The notes beneath the pieces are model-generated. The model did no database searches. It was not told the origin of the DNA and was given only the letters and a program-made list of their open reading frames with translations. This document shows positions 39,051 to 48,177 of a stretch of 64,000 nucleotides of DNA, piece by piece (positions within the stretch are counted from its first letter, which is position 1; every line of letters begins with the position of its first letter). The DNA comes from Gemmatimonadaceae bacterium (lineage in GTDB: Bacteria > Gemmatimonadota > Gemmatimonadetes > Gemmatimonadales > Gemmatimonadaceae). The DNA lies in assembly GCA_036496605.1 (NCBI GenBank), contig DASXKV010000014.1, positions 1-64,000 of the forward strand, written 5' to 3'. Both the position numbers and the translations under genes were made by a program.

Positions 39051-40741
39051 GTGATCGCTCCGCGGAGCGCGCGGTTCACTGCATTCCGAACGACGACGTC
39101 CTTCTCCGATGACGCCTTGCGAAGTACTTCCGTCGCTTTCGGTCCGGCGATTCGTCCGAGCGCGATCGCGGCGCACGCGCGCAGTTCCGAATCCTCGCGC
39201 CGCCCGAGAAAGCCTTTGCCGTTCAGCACCGAGTCCAGGTACTGCACGCCGCCATCACCAGCGAGCGTCCCGAACGCCTCGAAGAACGCCATTTTCTCCG
39301 TGAGATCGGCCTCTCGCACCGCTTTGCCTTTCACGGCCGCATCGATACGCGGCAGCACGAGCCTGTAGGTGCGCGCTGTGAACGCGCGCACGGTCGAGAT
39401 TCGAACCTCGCGGTCCGAATCCTCAACGCCGCGCTCGAGCGCCTGAAGCGCACTGGGCGAACCGATCTCGGTCAACGCTTGCACCGCCGTTTGTCGGAGC
39501 TCGACATCAGGCCCGCTGAGGACCTTCGATAATGACTGCACTGCCGCAGGCGTCTTCAATGCGCCGGCGCGCCGAATCGCCTCCAGAGCAACCTCGCGCT
39601 CGGGAGCCACGATCAGACGCACCAACTCGGTCGTGTTCAGCGAAGCTAGACGCTCCGCCGCCGCCTCGAGCAACGGTCGCACCTTCGGGTTGTGCATTCG
39701 ACGGAGCCAGCTGAACACCGTTCCCAGCGCGATGGGCCGGAGCTGATCGAACATCTCCATCAGCTCCGACTGCGGGGGCAGCTCGGCCGTGTCGTCGAGC
39801 GACTGTAGCAGCTGCGCCAACGACTCGGGCGCGCTGAGCCGGATGGGCAGCTCGTTCAGTGCGTGCTTATGCTCCGGCGACAGATCCGACGCGCGCTGCA
39901 TCGTTGCCTGCACCTCACGCAACAGGTGAGCGACGCCGCGGAAGTGTCCCGTTGCGAGCAGGTTGACGAGCGTCGAATCGAGAATCTCGAGAATCTCCTT
40001 GCGGACCTCGGCGTTGCTCTGCTGCTCGAAGATGTCGAGCAACGTCGATGTGACGCGCGAGCGCAAATCCCCCTCGTACTCACGAGAGATCTCGCTGTGG
40101 AGATACTCGATCTCGTTTTCGTCGAGGAAGTACAGGGTCGTGTCGAAGTCGGACATGTTCACGATGCCGGCCGCTTGCTCCGTGACCGACGTGTGCGCCG
40201 CCTGGGCGACCTGGTCGGGTGCCACGTCCGTCTTCGGCGTGTTGTCACTGATCGGCGCTGCCGCATCCATCGCCAGATCCTGGTAGCGATATCGCGCGTA
40301 CGCGAAATCGGCTTCCCAGAGCATCGTTAGGAGATCGTCCTCATCGGGCGATGCCTTACGAGCTCGCTGCAAAATGCCGAGCAATGCGACGACTTCCTTG
40401 TCCTCGAATCCCTTGAGCAATTCCAGCTCGCGAACGCCATCCTTGAAGAACAGCCACGACAGGCTGTCGCCTCCCTTGCTCGGCTCGGACAGTACGACGT
40501 GGTCGTACCAGAATATCTCGGTCTCGGTGAGGGTGAGCGTGAGCTCGTCGATCTGCGCCCAGATCGTCGTAAAGCCGGCGCGAAGCGCATCGAGCGCCTG
40601 CTTGTAAATCGGGTTATTCGGGAGGTATAGCTGATGAGCGCGCCCCGCCTTGACGACGAGTCGGAGCAACTCTTCGACGGGAGCTGGTGGAAACGGAGCT
40701 TCCTCCGTTGCCCCTGCGGTGGGCGCGGAGGTGGCTGTCAC
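39047..40741 (-). CDS. HEAT-repeat protein
   Basis: A 564-residue protein beginning at a GTG that overlaps the trpB stop (GTGA). The N-terminal part opens with [29 protein letters not shown], a segment similar in style to the start of the following HD-GYP protein. The C-terminal ~250 residues are HEAT-type helical repeats ([58 protein letters not shown]). No catalytic motif is visible. A scaffold or adaptor acting with the HD-GYP protein is plausible from adjacency and the shared N-terminal style. Confidence 0.85.
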   Translation of the reverse strand: MTATSAPTAGATEEAPFPPAPVEELLRLVVKAGRAHQLYLPNNPIYKQALDALRAGFTTIWAQIDELTLTLTETEIFWYDHVVLSEPSKGGDSLSWLFFKDGVRELELLKGFEDKEVVALLGILQRARKASPDEDDLLTMLWEADFAYARYRYQDLAMDAAAPISDNTPKTDVAPDQVAQAAHTSVTEQAAGIVNMSDFDTTLYFLDENEIEYLHSEISREYEGDLRSRVTSTLLDIFEQQSNAEVRKEILEILDSTLVNLLATGHFRGVAHLLREVQATMQRASDLSPEHKHALNELPIRLSAPESLAQLLQSLDDTAELPPQSELMEMFDQLRPIALGTVFSWLRRMHNPKVRPLLEAAAERLASLNTTELVRLIVAPEREVALEAIRRAGALKTPAAVQSLSKVLSGPDVELRQTAVQALTEIGSPSALQALERGVEDSDREVRISTVRAFTARTYRLVLPRIDAAVKGKAVREADLTEKMAFFEAFGTLAGDGGVQYLDSVLNGKGFLGRREDSELRACAAIALGRIAGPKATEVLRKASSEKDVVVRNAVNRALRGAIT

Positions 40742-41943
40742 GGCGCAAGAATACCCATTTCGCTGACCTGTGCGACGTCCTTGTCTCCACGGCCGCTGAT
40801 GCATACGAGTACGGAATCGTCGGCTCGCCATCGCCCGCGTTGTGACGCGAGCCAGCTCACCGCGTGCGCGCTCTCGAGCGCGGGTATGATTCCTTCGAGA
40901 CGGCTCAGCAGCTTGAATCCTTCCAATGCTTCTCGATCCGTTACCGCCACGTAGGTAGCGCGGCCGATGTCCTTCAGATATGCGTGCTCCGGCCCGACAC
41001 CGGGGTAATCCAGCCCTGCGGAGATCGAGTGCGCCGGATGCACCTGTCCCGCAGCGTCTTGCAGCAAATAACTCAGCGTGCCGTGCAGAACTCCCGGCTT
41101 GCCTTTCGAGAGCGACGCGGCATGGTGCTCCGTGTCGAGTCCCTCCCCGGCGGCCTCTACTCCGACGAGTTGAACGCCCGGATCGTCAATAAAAGCGTGG
41201 AACACTCCCATGGCGTTCGAACCACCGCCGACGCATGCAATCACCGTCGTCGGGAGCGCTCCGGCCTGAGCCAGTATCTGCTGTCGTGCCTCGCGACCGA
41301 TCACCGATTGGAAATCGCGCACCATGCGCGGGTACGGCGCGGGTCCGACGACCGAGCCGATGACGTAGTGCGAGTCGACGACGGTTGCGACCCAGTCACG
41401 AATCGCTTCGCTCGTCGCGTCCTTCAGCGTGCGCGTTCCGCTGGTGACCGGCACAACCGTCGCGCCCAGGAGCCGCATGCGCCAGACATTCAGCGCCTGG
41501 CGACGCATGTCCTCTTCGCCCATGTAGACGACGCAGTCGAGCCCGAAGCGCGCGCAGACCGTCGCCGTCGCGACGCCATGCTGGCCGGCGCCTGTCTCCG
41601 CGATGATGCGACGCTTTCCCATACGCCGCGCGAGCAGCACCTGTCCCACGGTGTTGTTGATCTTGTGGGCGCCGGTGTGGTTGAGATCCTCACGCTTGAG
41701 CCACACGCGAGCGCCGACCTGCCCCGACAGCCGCGGCGCGTCGCTCAACGGCGAAGGGCGACCGACATACGTGGTCAGCATGTGTTCGACCTCCGCCTCG
41801 AAGGCAGGGTCGGCACGCGCTTCCTCGTACTGCCGCTCGAGCTCATCGAGCGCCGGGATTAGCGTTTCTGGAACGTACCGGCCGCCGAACACGCCAAAGC
41901 GGTCGGTGGTCTCGGGCGAAGTCGCTAGCTCATTTGCTGGCAT
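40738..41943 (-). CDS. trpB: Tryptophan synthase beta chain
   Basis: PLP enzyme that condenses indole with serine. The 401 residues show [18 protein letters not shown] at the start, the PLP lysine in [22 protein letters not shown], and the phosphate-binding GGGSNAMG. It is the standard TrpB1 type that pairs with TrpA. The start overlaps the end of trpF by 14 bases. The downstream neighbours are the HEAT and HD-GYP genes instead of trpA. Confidence 0.97.
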   Translation of the reverse strand: MPANELATSPETTDRFGVFGGRYVPETLIPALDELERQYEEARADPAFEAEVEHMLTTYVGRPSPLSDAPRLSGQVGARVWLKREDLNHTGAHKINNTVGQVLLARRMGKRRIIAETGAGQHGVATATVCARFGLDCVVYMGEEDMRRQALNVWRMRLLGATVVPVTSGTRTLKDATSEAIRDWVATVVDSHYVIGSVVGPAPYPRMVRDFQSVIGREARQQILAQAGALPTTVIACVGGGSNAMGVFHAFIDDPGVQLVGVEAAGEGLDTEHHAASLSKGKPGVLHGTLSYLLQDAAGQVHPAHSISAGLDYPGVGPEHAYLKDIGRATYVAVTDREALEGFKLLSRLEGIIPALESAHAVSWLASQRGRWRADDSVLVCISGRGDKDVAQVSEMGILAP

Positions 41944-42586
41944 CTACGGCGTCCCTGAATGCGCGCATGCGCGCGTGGTCCTTGATCCCGGGTGCCGTCT
42001 CCACACCTGAGGAGACGTCCACAATCTCGGGTCGCAACAGGCGAATTGCTTCCATCACGTTCTCGGGGCGAAGTCCGCCCGCGAGCGCGAGCTTGGCATT
42101 GCCGAGAGTACGAAGTCGGCTCAACTGCTCCGGCAAATCACTCCACGGGAGCGTGACGCCGGTCCCTCCGAGTTTTCCAGGCACCTTCGCATCGAGCAGC
42201 ACGGCGTCCGCCGTGTCGAACAGCTCCGCGGCGCGCGCGGGCACTCGTCCGTCTGCAATTCGCAGAACGGCCCACACCGCGCCTCTGAAGCGCCGCCGTA
42301 GGGTTTCGACGTCGTGCGCGTCGCAGTCGCCGTGAAGCTGGACCACGTGCAAACCGAGCTGCCGAGCGCTATCACCGATAATCTCCCCATGCTCGCTCGA
42401 GAACACTCCCACGCGGCGCACCGAGCGCGGAAGCTCGCCCAACACCACCGCAGCTCGATCGATCGTCACTTGCCGTGGCCCCCCGGCGAATATTACGCCG
42501 ACAAACGCCGCGCCCAGCCGCGCCGCCTCGCGCGCGTCCTCGGCCCGCGTCATACCACAAAACTTGATCTCAGTGGCCACGTGCAA
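41930..42586 (-). CDS. trpF: Phosphoribosylanthranilate isomerase
   Basis: Amadori rearrangement of phosphoribosylanthranilate in tryptophan synthesis. The ~218-residue TIM barrel has the catalytic Cys in [15 protein letters not shown], the catalytic Asp in [16 protein letters not shown] and [11 protein letters not shown]. The outermost start is TTG; a GTG two codons later (VATEIKFCG) fits the family length equally well. It overlaps trpC upstream and trpB downstream by 11-17 bases, consistent with tight coupling. Confidence 0.94.
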   Translation of the reverse strand: MHVATEIKFCGMTRAEDAREAARLGAAFVGVIFAGGPRQVTIDRAAVVLGELPRSVRRVGVFSSEHGEIIGDSARQLGLHVVQLHGDCDAHDVETLRRRFRGAVWAVLRIADGRVPARAAELFDTADAVLLDAKVPGKLGGTGVTLPWSDLPEQLSRLRTLGNAKLALAGGLRPENVMEAIRLLRPEIVDVSSGVETAPGIKDHARMRAFRDAVDASK

Positions 42587-43391
42587 TCCGCGGCACTCCC
42601 GTTAGGCATCGCACCGCCTCCGCCGGGTCCGGGGCGGCGGACACGCTCGAGCCGACAAGGACGGCGTCGGCTCCAACACGGGCAAAGCGTTCGACATCCA
42701 GCCGCAGTGATACCCCGCTCTCGGCGATGGCGATGACGTTTGCCGGAACGCGCCCGATCAGCCGCTCGCTCGTAGCGGGATCGATGACCAGCGTTTCAAG
42801 ATTCCGGTTGTTAATTCCGACAATCCTGGCACCACACTCCAGCGCGAGGTCCAACTCTCGCTCGTCGCGGACTTCCACGAGAACCTCGAGCGCGAGCTCG
42901 CGAGCGGAGGTCATCATCTCGGGAAGGCCGAGCGGCCCCAGCGCACGTACGATTAGCAGCGCCGCCGACGCGCCAATCGCCTTCGCTTCGAGCAGTTGAA
43001 TTGGCGCGACATGAAAATCCTTCTTGAGGAGCGGCGCCGCCACACTGCGTCGTGCCTGAATCAGATCGTCCGTGGATCCGGCGAAGTGCTCGGGCTCTGT
43101 CAGCACCGAGATCGCGCTGGCACCCGCGTTCGCGTACGCACGCGCTTGCGTCGCAGCGTCCATTCCCCGCTGTATCCACCCCTTGGATGGCGACCGCCGC
43201 TTCACCTCGGCAACGACGGCGACGCTGCCGGCGCGAAGTGCTGCGCCGAATGCGAGGACACCACTGACGGACGTCGCTTCTCTCCCGAGAGCAGCGGCGC
43301 GAGGTTCCAGCGCTCGAGCACGCGCACGAGCCTCGTCGACGATGCGCCCGAGCGTTCCGGAGGGAGGGGTCCAGGCAGACGATGCTTGCAC
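42570..43391 (-). CDS. trpC: Indole-3-glycerol phosphate synthase
   Basis: Closes the indole ring of the tryptophan pathway. The 273-residue barrel has VAVVAEVKRRSPSKG (catalytic Glu and Lys), LKKDFHVAPIQLLEAKAIGA, GINNRNLETL and IAESGVS. The GTG start is supported by AAGGA five bases upstream on the minus strand. Further upstream the frame is open but not homologous. It is the first gene of the trpC-trpF-trpB run and is divergent from lexA, 104 bp away. A copy of the octamer near its end is read as Leu-Thr via CTA. Confidence 0.95.
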   Translation of the reverse strand: MQASSAWTPPSGTLGRIVDEARARARALEPRAAALGREATSVSGVLAFGAALRAGSVAVVAEVKRRSPSKGWIQRGMDAATQARAYANAGASAISVLTEPEHFAGSTDDLIQARRSVAAPLLKKDFHVAPIQLLEAKAIGASAALLIVRALGPLGLPEMMTSARELALEVLVEVRDERELDLALECGARIVGINNRNLETLVIDPATSERLIGRVPANVIAIAESGVSLRLDVERFARVGADAVLVGSSVSAAPDPAEAVRCLTGVPRIARGH

Positions 43392-43439
43392 TTCGGTCCT
43401 TCTTCGGATATCGTAAGGTAAGATTCGGTGCTTGTTCGG
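43392..43439. promoter_or_regulatory. Two near-identical 16-bp direct repeats between trpC and lexA (candidate LexA operators)
   Basis: TTCGGTCCTTCTTCGG (43392-43407) and TTCGGTGCTTGTTCGG (43424-43439) agree at 14 of 16 positions and start 32 bp apart. Within each, TTC recurs with an 11-base period, the same geometry as the alphaproteobacterial LexA box GTTC-N7-GTTC; the second copy reads ATTC-N7-GTTC. The first copy also contains, on the minus strand, the trpC ribosome-binding sequence, so part of the similarity may be coincidental. LexA binding is an inference. Confidence 0.35.
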
Positions 43440-43495
43440 GATCCGTGAGACTCCGAGCGCAAACTCAGCCCGCAACTCAGACAGGGTCGTCAGCC

Positions 43496-44104
43496 ATGCC
43501 GCTCACGAAGCGCCAGCGCGAAATACTAAACTACCTCGCGAACTACACCGAGCAAAACGGCTACGCGCCTAGCTTCGAGGAGATCGCGGAGCAATTTCGC
43601 TACTCTTCGCTCGCCACGGTGCACGAGCATCTCTCGAATCTCGAGCGAAAGGGATATATCAAGCGCTCGTACAACGAGAGCCGCGCAATCGAGATTCTTC
43701 CCACCGAGGCAACGCCCCGCGCAATCGAGCTACCGGTGTTCGGAAGTGTCGCGGCTGGCGTGCCGATCGAGTCGATCGAGCATGGCGAAACGATGGTCGT
43801 GCCCGATTCATTTGTGCGACGCGGCGGCAATCACTACGTGCTGCGAGTTCGCGGGAATTCCATGATCGACGAGCAGATTCGCGACGGCGACTTCGTCGTG
43901 ATCAATGAGCGCCGCAGCGCGGACAACGGCGAGATGGTGATTGCGCTCATGAACGGCTCATCCGCGACGGTCAAGAAGTTCTACCGCGAGCGAGACGGAC
44001 GTATTCGGCTGCAGCCGGCGAACGAAACGATGCCGGCGATCTATGTCAACGAGAATGACGTCATGATCCAGGGGATCGTCGTTGGCGTCATGCGGCGTTA
44101 CTGA
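43496..44104 (+). CDS. lexA: SOS repressor LexA
   Basis: A 202-residue repressor-protease. The N-terminal winged helix (MPLTKRQREILNYLANY to YSSLATVHEHLSNLERKGYI) is the LexA DNA-binding domain. The autocleavage bond is Ala87-Gly88 in SVAAGVP, with the catalytic Ser122 in RGNSMID and Lys160 in SATVKKF. The ATG chosen matches the family N-terminus; the frame is open upstream. Direct repeats resembling LexA boxes lie 57-104 bp upstream, consistent with autoregulation. It is inserted, in opposite orientation, between trpD and trpC. Confidence 0.96.
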   Translation: MPLTKRQREILNYLANYTEQNGYAPSFEEIAEQFRYSSLATVHEHLSNLERKGYIKRSYNESRAIEILPTEATPRAIELPVFGSVAAGVPIESIEHGETMVVPDSFVRRGGNHYVLRVRGNSMIDEQIRDGDFVVINERRSADNGEMVIALMNGSSATVKKFYRERDGRIRLQPANETMPAIYVNENDVMIQGIVVGVMRRY

Positions 44105-44137
44105 CCGACGCGACGTCCAGCTCGCGACGGTCTCTCG

Positions 44138-45178
44138 TTAGGCCGATGCGCTGAACGCCCCTCGCAAGCGTTCCAGGGCTCGCAGGCCGGTGCCGTCTCG
44201 AACCGCGTGCTGCGCAATCGCAACGGCGTCATCGAAAGTCGCCACCGAGCCGGACACGTAAATCGCCGCCGCAGCGTTGAGCACGACAGCCGCCGTCGCG
44301 CCGCTACTCCCCGCTCCGCCTAGTACCGCCAGCACCGTCTCGGCGTTTTCCTTGGGCGAACCACCCGCGAGATGCTCCTGCCGGGAATCGCTGAAGCCGT
44401 AGCGCTCGGGTTCGATCGTCCATTCGCGCATCACGCCGCTCCGGATCTCGATCACACGCGTCGCTCCGATTGGCGACACCTCGTCCAATCCGGGGGCACC
44501 GTGCACGACCAGAGCGTGCATCGTCCCGAGCTCGCGCAGCGCGCCGGCAATGAGCGGAAGGCGCTGCTCGTCCGCGACACCGACTACCTGACGGCCCGCG
44601 AAGGCCGGGTTCGCGAGGGGGCCGACGATGTTCATCACCGTGGGAATCGCCAGTTCGCGCCTAACGGGGCCGACGTGTCGCATGGCCGGATGCATCAAGG
44701 GCGCGAACATGAAGACGATTCCAGCGTCGTGCAGCGTTCGCTCCATCACCGGAAGCGGAACCTCGATCGATACGCCGAGCGCCTCGAGCACGTCGGCGCT
44801 GCCACAGAGCGAGGTGAAGGAGCGGTTACCATGCTTCGCGATGCGCACCCCGGACCCCGCGGCGAGCAACGCCGCGGCAGTGGAGATATTGAACGTGACA
44901 ATGGTTCCACCGCCGGTGCCGCATGTATCCACCAACTCCTCGGGTCGATCGGCGTGCAGCACGACCATCACGTTGCGCATGGCACGCGCGACGGCGGCAA
45001 CCTCTTCGGGTCGTTCGCCCCGGACGCGCAATCCGATCAGGAGCGCGCCGATCTGCGCGGGTGTCGCCTCCCCCGCCATGACGCGATCGAACGCCCGCGT
45101 CAGCTCGTCACCGGGGATGGGTTCGCCGTGCGCGAGCCGCTTGATCGCGGTGGTGAGGGCCGTGCCGTCAGCCGACAC
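44138..45178 (-). CDS. trpD: Anthranilate phosphoribosyltransferase
   Basis: Transfers phosphoribose from PRPP to anthranilate. The 346 residues have the PRPP-binding VDTCGTGGGTIVTFNIST, KHGNRSFTSLCGSADVLEALG, and VMNIVGPLANPA. The start is GTG and lies 11 bases inside the upstream GAF gene. The TAA stop is supplied by the octamer CGTTAGGC. Convergent with lexA, 33 bp away. trpE and trpG are not in the window. Confidence 0.96.
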   Translation of the reverse strand: MSADGTALTTAIKRLAHGEPIPGDELTRAFDRVMAGEATPAQIGALLIGLRVRGERPEEVAAVARAMRNVMVVLHADRPEELVDTCGTGGGTIVTFNISTAAALLAAGSGVRIAKHGNRSFTSLCGSADVLEALGVSIEVPLPVMERTLHDAGIVFMFAPLMHPAMRHVGPVRRELAIPTVMNIVGPLANPAFAGRQVVGVADEQRLPLIAGALRELGTMHALVVHGAPGLDEVSPIGATRVIEIRSGVMREWTIEPERYGFSDSRQEHLAGGSPKENAETVLAVLGGAGSSGATAAVVLNAAAAIYVSGSVATFDDAVAIAQHAVRDGTGLRALERLRGAFSASA

Positions 45179-46475
45179 TGAGCATCTCGCCGAGGCGCTC
45201 CGGCAGGCGCGCTCGTGAGGCCACCAGGGCGATCACCAGACCGAGGAGCCGAACGCGCTCGACATCCTCTTCACCGAAGATCCCGTACATCGCTCGATTC
45301 GTGAGATTCACGACGCCAACCAGGGTGTCGTGATACACGAGCGGGAAGCTGATAAAAGAGCCGGTGGTGAAATACTGATCCCTGAGCAACGGGTGCTGCT
45401 TCGCTTCGCTCACGTCCCTAACGAGGAGGGGCTCGCGCGAGGCGGCGACCCGGCCCGCGACGCCGTCGCCGATGCGGATGCGGGCGCCCTCCGTCACGCC
45501 AGGTGCGATGCCTCGCGCTGCCGCGAGGTACATCCACCCCGGTTCGCGTGCCCGCAACATCAACGAGCAGCGCTGCGATTGCATGTCGTCGCCGACCAGG
45601 GAAAGCAATCCGTCGACAAGCTGTCGCGGATCGTCGGTGCTCGCGTCGAGGTTGAGTACGCGATCCATCAGATACAGCGTGCGCGTCTTCTGACGCAGCA
45701 ATTCGTTGCGGCGCGCAAGCTCGATGTGCGCCTTCTCGAGCTGTTCCACTGCCGAGACCACCGTCGCCTCGACTGCCTCCGCGCGCCGTGTTGCCTGACG
45801 AGTCGATTCCTGTGATCGTGCGAGGTCCCGCTCGAGCGCGACGACTCGCTCCGACGCGGCCGCGCTGTTACCGCTCGAGCTGTGTGCCTCCGCGAGTCCC
45901 GCCTGGAGTTCGGCCAATCGCCGATCGTATTCGCCGTGTACCCGCTGTGTCACTCCCTCGAGCGTTTCCACCGCCTCCCGGCGCGCATCGTGCTCGAGAA
46001 ATCGTACCAGCGCGATGTCGAAGAGCGCCGCCGATGGTCCAAATCGCTCCGATGTGCGCGTCCCGAAAATTTTTCGGGTCTCGTACAGCACGAGAATCGC
46101 GCTGAGCTGCCCTTCGAAACGAATTCCGCGGGCCGAGAGCCAGCCCACTTCGTCGAGCTCGCGCAGACCGAACAACCGCGCGAATTCTTCGACGCTGTCG
46201 GTGAAGTCGATGAATTGACCGCCAGCTGTTACGCCGACGCGCTCGCGATTCGGAATGTGATCGATCGTCGTCTCGAGCGCCGCTACGTCAACCGTGCCAT
46301 CGCGGGGGACAAGACGCTCGCGCAACATGCTTCGCCGATGATCGTATCGGATCAGCGCGATCTGCGCCGACCGGTCGATTTCGACAAGCGACTCTCCGAG
46401 CGCACCGAGCGCTTCCTGGATATCGGCGGCGACGGTGAGCGCATGGGCGAGGGACGCGAGCGTGCGCGGCGGCAT
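45168..46475 (-). CDS. GAF-domain protein with coiled coil
   Basis: A 435-residue soluble protein from the ATG giving MPPRTLASLAHALTVAADIQEAL. The first ~190 residues look like a degenerate GAF or roadblock-type sensory module. A coiled coil follows (~190-270; rich in Arg/Glu/Ala), then a clear GAF domain (~275-425) with SLVGDDMQSQRCSLMLRA, IRIGDGVAGRVAASREPLLV and SFISFPLVYHDTLVGVVNL. It has no kinase, cyclase or output domain of its own, so it may act as a ligand-binding partner. It overlaps trpD by 11 bases, so the two are probably co-transcribed. Confidence 0.85.
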   Translation of the reverse strand: MPPRTLASLAHALTVAADIQEALGALGESLVEIDRSAQIALIRYDHRRSMLRERLVPRDGTVDVAALETTIDHIPNRERVGVTAGGQFIDFTDSVEEFARLFGLRELDEVGWLSARGIRFEGQLSAILVLYETRKIFGTRTSERFGPSAALFDIALVRFLEHDARREAVETLEGVTQRVHGEYDRRLAELQAGLAEAHSSSGNSAAASERVVALERDLARSQESTRQATRRAEAVEATVVSAVEQLEKAHIELARRNELLRQKTRTLYLMDRVLNLDASTDDPRQLVDGLLSLVGDDMQSQRCSLMLRAREPGWMYLAAARGIAPGVTEGARIRIGDGVAGRVAASREPLLVRDVSEAKQHPLLRDQYFTTGSFISFPLVYHDTLVGVVNLTNRAMYGIFGEEDVERVRLLGLVIALVASRARLPERLGEMLSVG

Positions 46476-46522
46476 CGAATGGCGATCTGGTGCGGCTGGA
46501 GAATTGAAGGGAGATGCTGTTT

Positions 46523-46619
46523 GACGAGCGGAGGGGGAGCGCGCGCAACGTCTGGCAGTTTCAAATAAACTGCTTCGGCGAGCGGAGCGGGAGCGCAGAG
46601 CGTATGTCTGGCTCCAAAT
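46523..46619. repeat. Imperfect tandem direct repeat upstream of truA
   Basis: Two ~44-bp units, 46523-46566 and 46577-46619, share GACGAGCGGAGGGGGAGCGC-like starts (GGCGAGCGGAGCGGGAGCGC in the second), a central GTCTGGC, and a CAAAT end. Between them is a perfect hairpin GCAGTTT-CAAAT-AAACTGC (46555-46573). A related copy occurs at 55389-55425. It fills much of the 269-bp gap between the GAF gene and truA. Confidence 0.5.
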
Positions 46620-46709
46620 TGGTGCGACGCGATCGAGCACAGCGGGCGAGCGGTTCGTAGGTCAAACAGAGTCAATCAGTTCCGCACGCTCGCCACACAT
46701 TCGGGTTGC

Positions 46710-46737
46710 TTGACACACCCCCTCGTACTAGTAGTTT
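46710..46737 (+). promoter_or_regulatory. Candidate promoter for the truA-pur transcript
   Basis: A perfect TTGACA (46710-46715), a 16-base spacer, then TAGTTT (46732-46737). Transcription would begin only a base or two before the truA ATG, implying a leaderless or nearly leaderless mRNA. Confidence 0.4.
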
Positions 46738-46744
46738 TCGTGCA

Positions 46745-47521
46745 ATGGCCGAGCGTACCGTGCAGCTCGTTTTGCACTACGACGGTGCACGATTCAGCGG
46801 ATGGCAGCGGCAGCCCGACCAGCGCACCGTTCAGGGGGTCGTGGAGCAGGCACTCGAGCGTTTGTGTGCAGGGCCTATTCCGGCACTCGGCTCAGGAAGA
46901 ACTGACGCCGGTGTGCACGCGAGAGGTCAAGCGGTCGGTGTTCGCCTCCCCGAGCGGTGGGATGCGGTCCGAGTCCGACGTGCGCTGAACGCGATCCTGC
47001 CGCAAGACGTGTGGGTCGTCGCATCGTACGAGATGCGCCCCGAATTCCATGCCCGCTATAGCGCCATCTCGCGGCGCTATAGTTATTACGTCGGCACCGA
47101 CGACGAAGCGCGGTCACCGTTCCGGCGTCCGCGTGAGTTTCCGGTCGCTCAGCCGTTGGATCGCGCGAAGCTCGACCACTGCGCCTCGAAGTTGGAAGGC
47201 GAGCATTGCTTTCGTGCCTTCGCCGTTCAGGGAACGGCGCCGGCCCACGACGACCATCGCTGCCTCGTGCAATCGGCTCGTTGGTGCGACCGGCCCGGCG
47301 GTCTGTACTTCGAGATCGAAGCAAATCGATTTCTTCATCATATGGTGCGATTTCTCGTCGGCACGATGATCGATGTCGCCAGCGGGCAGAGGCCACTCGA
47401 GGACATTTCGACGCTCCTCGAGGCGTCGGATAATCGTGGTGTTTCACCGCCCGCGCCGCCGAGCGCGCTGTTTCTCGATCATGTTGCCTACCCACGTTCA
47501 CTGTATCTCGAGGAGTCATGA
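46745..47521 (+). CDS. truA: tRNA pseudouridine synthase A
   Basis: Forms pseudouridine at positions 38-40 of tRNA anticodon stems. The 258-residue protein (from MAERTVQLVLHYDG) has the RNA-binding GWQRQPDQRTVQGVVEQAL, the catalytic Asp54 in GSGRTDAGVHA, FHARYSAISRRYSYYV, and the C-terminal NRFLHHMVRFLVGTMIDVASG. The ATG lies immediately downstream of a good -35/-10 pair. It begins the long plus-strand chain; its stop overlaps the next start by ATGA. Confidence 0.95.
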   Translation: MAERTVQLVLHYDGARFSGWQRQPDQRTVQGVVEQALERLCAGPIPALGSGRTDAGVHARGQAVGVRLPERWDAVRVRRALNAILPQDVWVVASYEMRPEFHARYSAISRRYSYYVGTDDEARSPFRRPREFPVAQPLDRAKLDHCASKLEGEHCFRAFAVQGTAPAHDDHRCLVQSARWCDRPGGLYFEIEANRFLHHMVRFLVGTMIDVASGQRPLEDISTLLEASDNRGVSPPAPPSALFLDHVAYPRSLYLEES

Positions 47522-48177
47522 GAATTCTTCTCGCGAGCACTGATCTGGACGACATTGCCTGGGCCGCGGCGAACGGATTCCTCGACGGCGTGATGACGAC
47601 GCCGGCGCTCTTTCGCGAGCAGGATCGCGAGGAGCGCGATCAGCTCGTCGACATCTGCCGTGCGGTGGATGTGCCGGTCTACGCCACCGTGCGCGCCGTC
47701 GACGCCGAAGATGCGTTTCGCGACGGCAAGGAGCTCGCGCGCATTTCGGACCAAATCATTGTTCAGATTCCTCTCATCGAAGACGCCGTGAGCGCGGTTC
47801 GGCGTCTCGCGAATGACGGCGTGCGCGTTGCCAGCCTGCTGGTGTTCAATGCCGCTCAGGGCTTGCTGGCGGCGAAGGCGGGCGCGTCTTCCGTCGTCAC
47901 GCCAATCGACCATCTCGATCAGGTCGGCCACAGTGGCATCGACGTCGTTCGCGAATTGCGGGCAGCATTCGACGCGTCCGGTACGGAGTGTGACATCATT
48001 GCGTTGCGGCCGACGACGGCGATGCAGTTCGCGGCGTGCACGCTCGCCGGCGCCGATGCGATTGCGGTTGGACCGAGCGAGTTGCGACACCTGCTCGTGC
48101 ATCCACTCACCGACCGCGGAATCGATCACTATCTCAGCGAGATCGCACGCCAGCATCAGGCGTGGGCCCCCGCATGA
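47518..48177 (+). CDS. Transaldolase/fructose-6-phosphate aldolase-like protein lacking the Schiff-base lysine
   Basis: A 219-residue TIM barrel aligning along its length with the small FSA/TalC group: LLASTDLDDIAWA at the start, AQGLLAAKAGASSVVTP and the SGIDVVREL region. The two key active-site elements are altered. The catalytic lysine of VKVP is Gln83 (IIVQIPLI), and the Asn of TTNP is Thr28 (VMTTPAL). Without that lysine no Schiff-base aldol chemistry is expected, so it may bind a sugar phosphate for sensing or have another activity. ATGA overlaps tie it to truA and to the DegP-like protease gene. Confidence 0.85.
   Translation: MRILLASTDLDDIAWAAANGFLDGVMTTPALFREQDREERDQLVDICRAVDVPVYATVRAVDAEDAFRDGKELARISDQIIVQIPLIEDAVSAVRRLANDGVRVASLLVFNAAQGLLAAKAGASSVVTPIDHLDQVGHSGIDVVRELRAAFDASGTECDIIALRPTTAMQFAACTLAGADAIAVGPSELRHLLVHPLTDRGIDHYLSEIARQHQAWAPA

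Noticed and set aside
39395-39425. T-arm-like sequence (GGTTCGAATC with CGAG/CTCG stem on the minus strand) suggesting a tRNA
   Set aside because: It lies inside the HEAT-repeat reading frame ([11 protein letters not shown] region), and no acceptor, D or anticodon arms can be formed around it.
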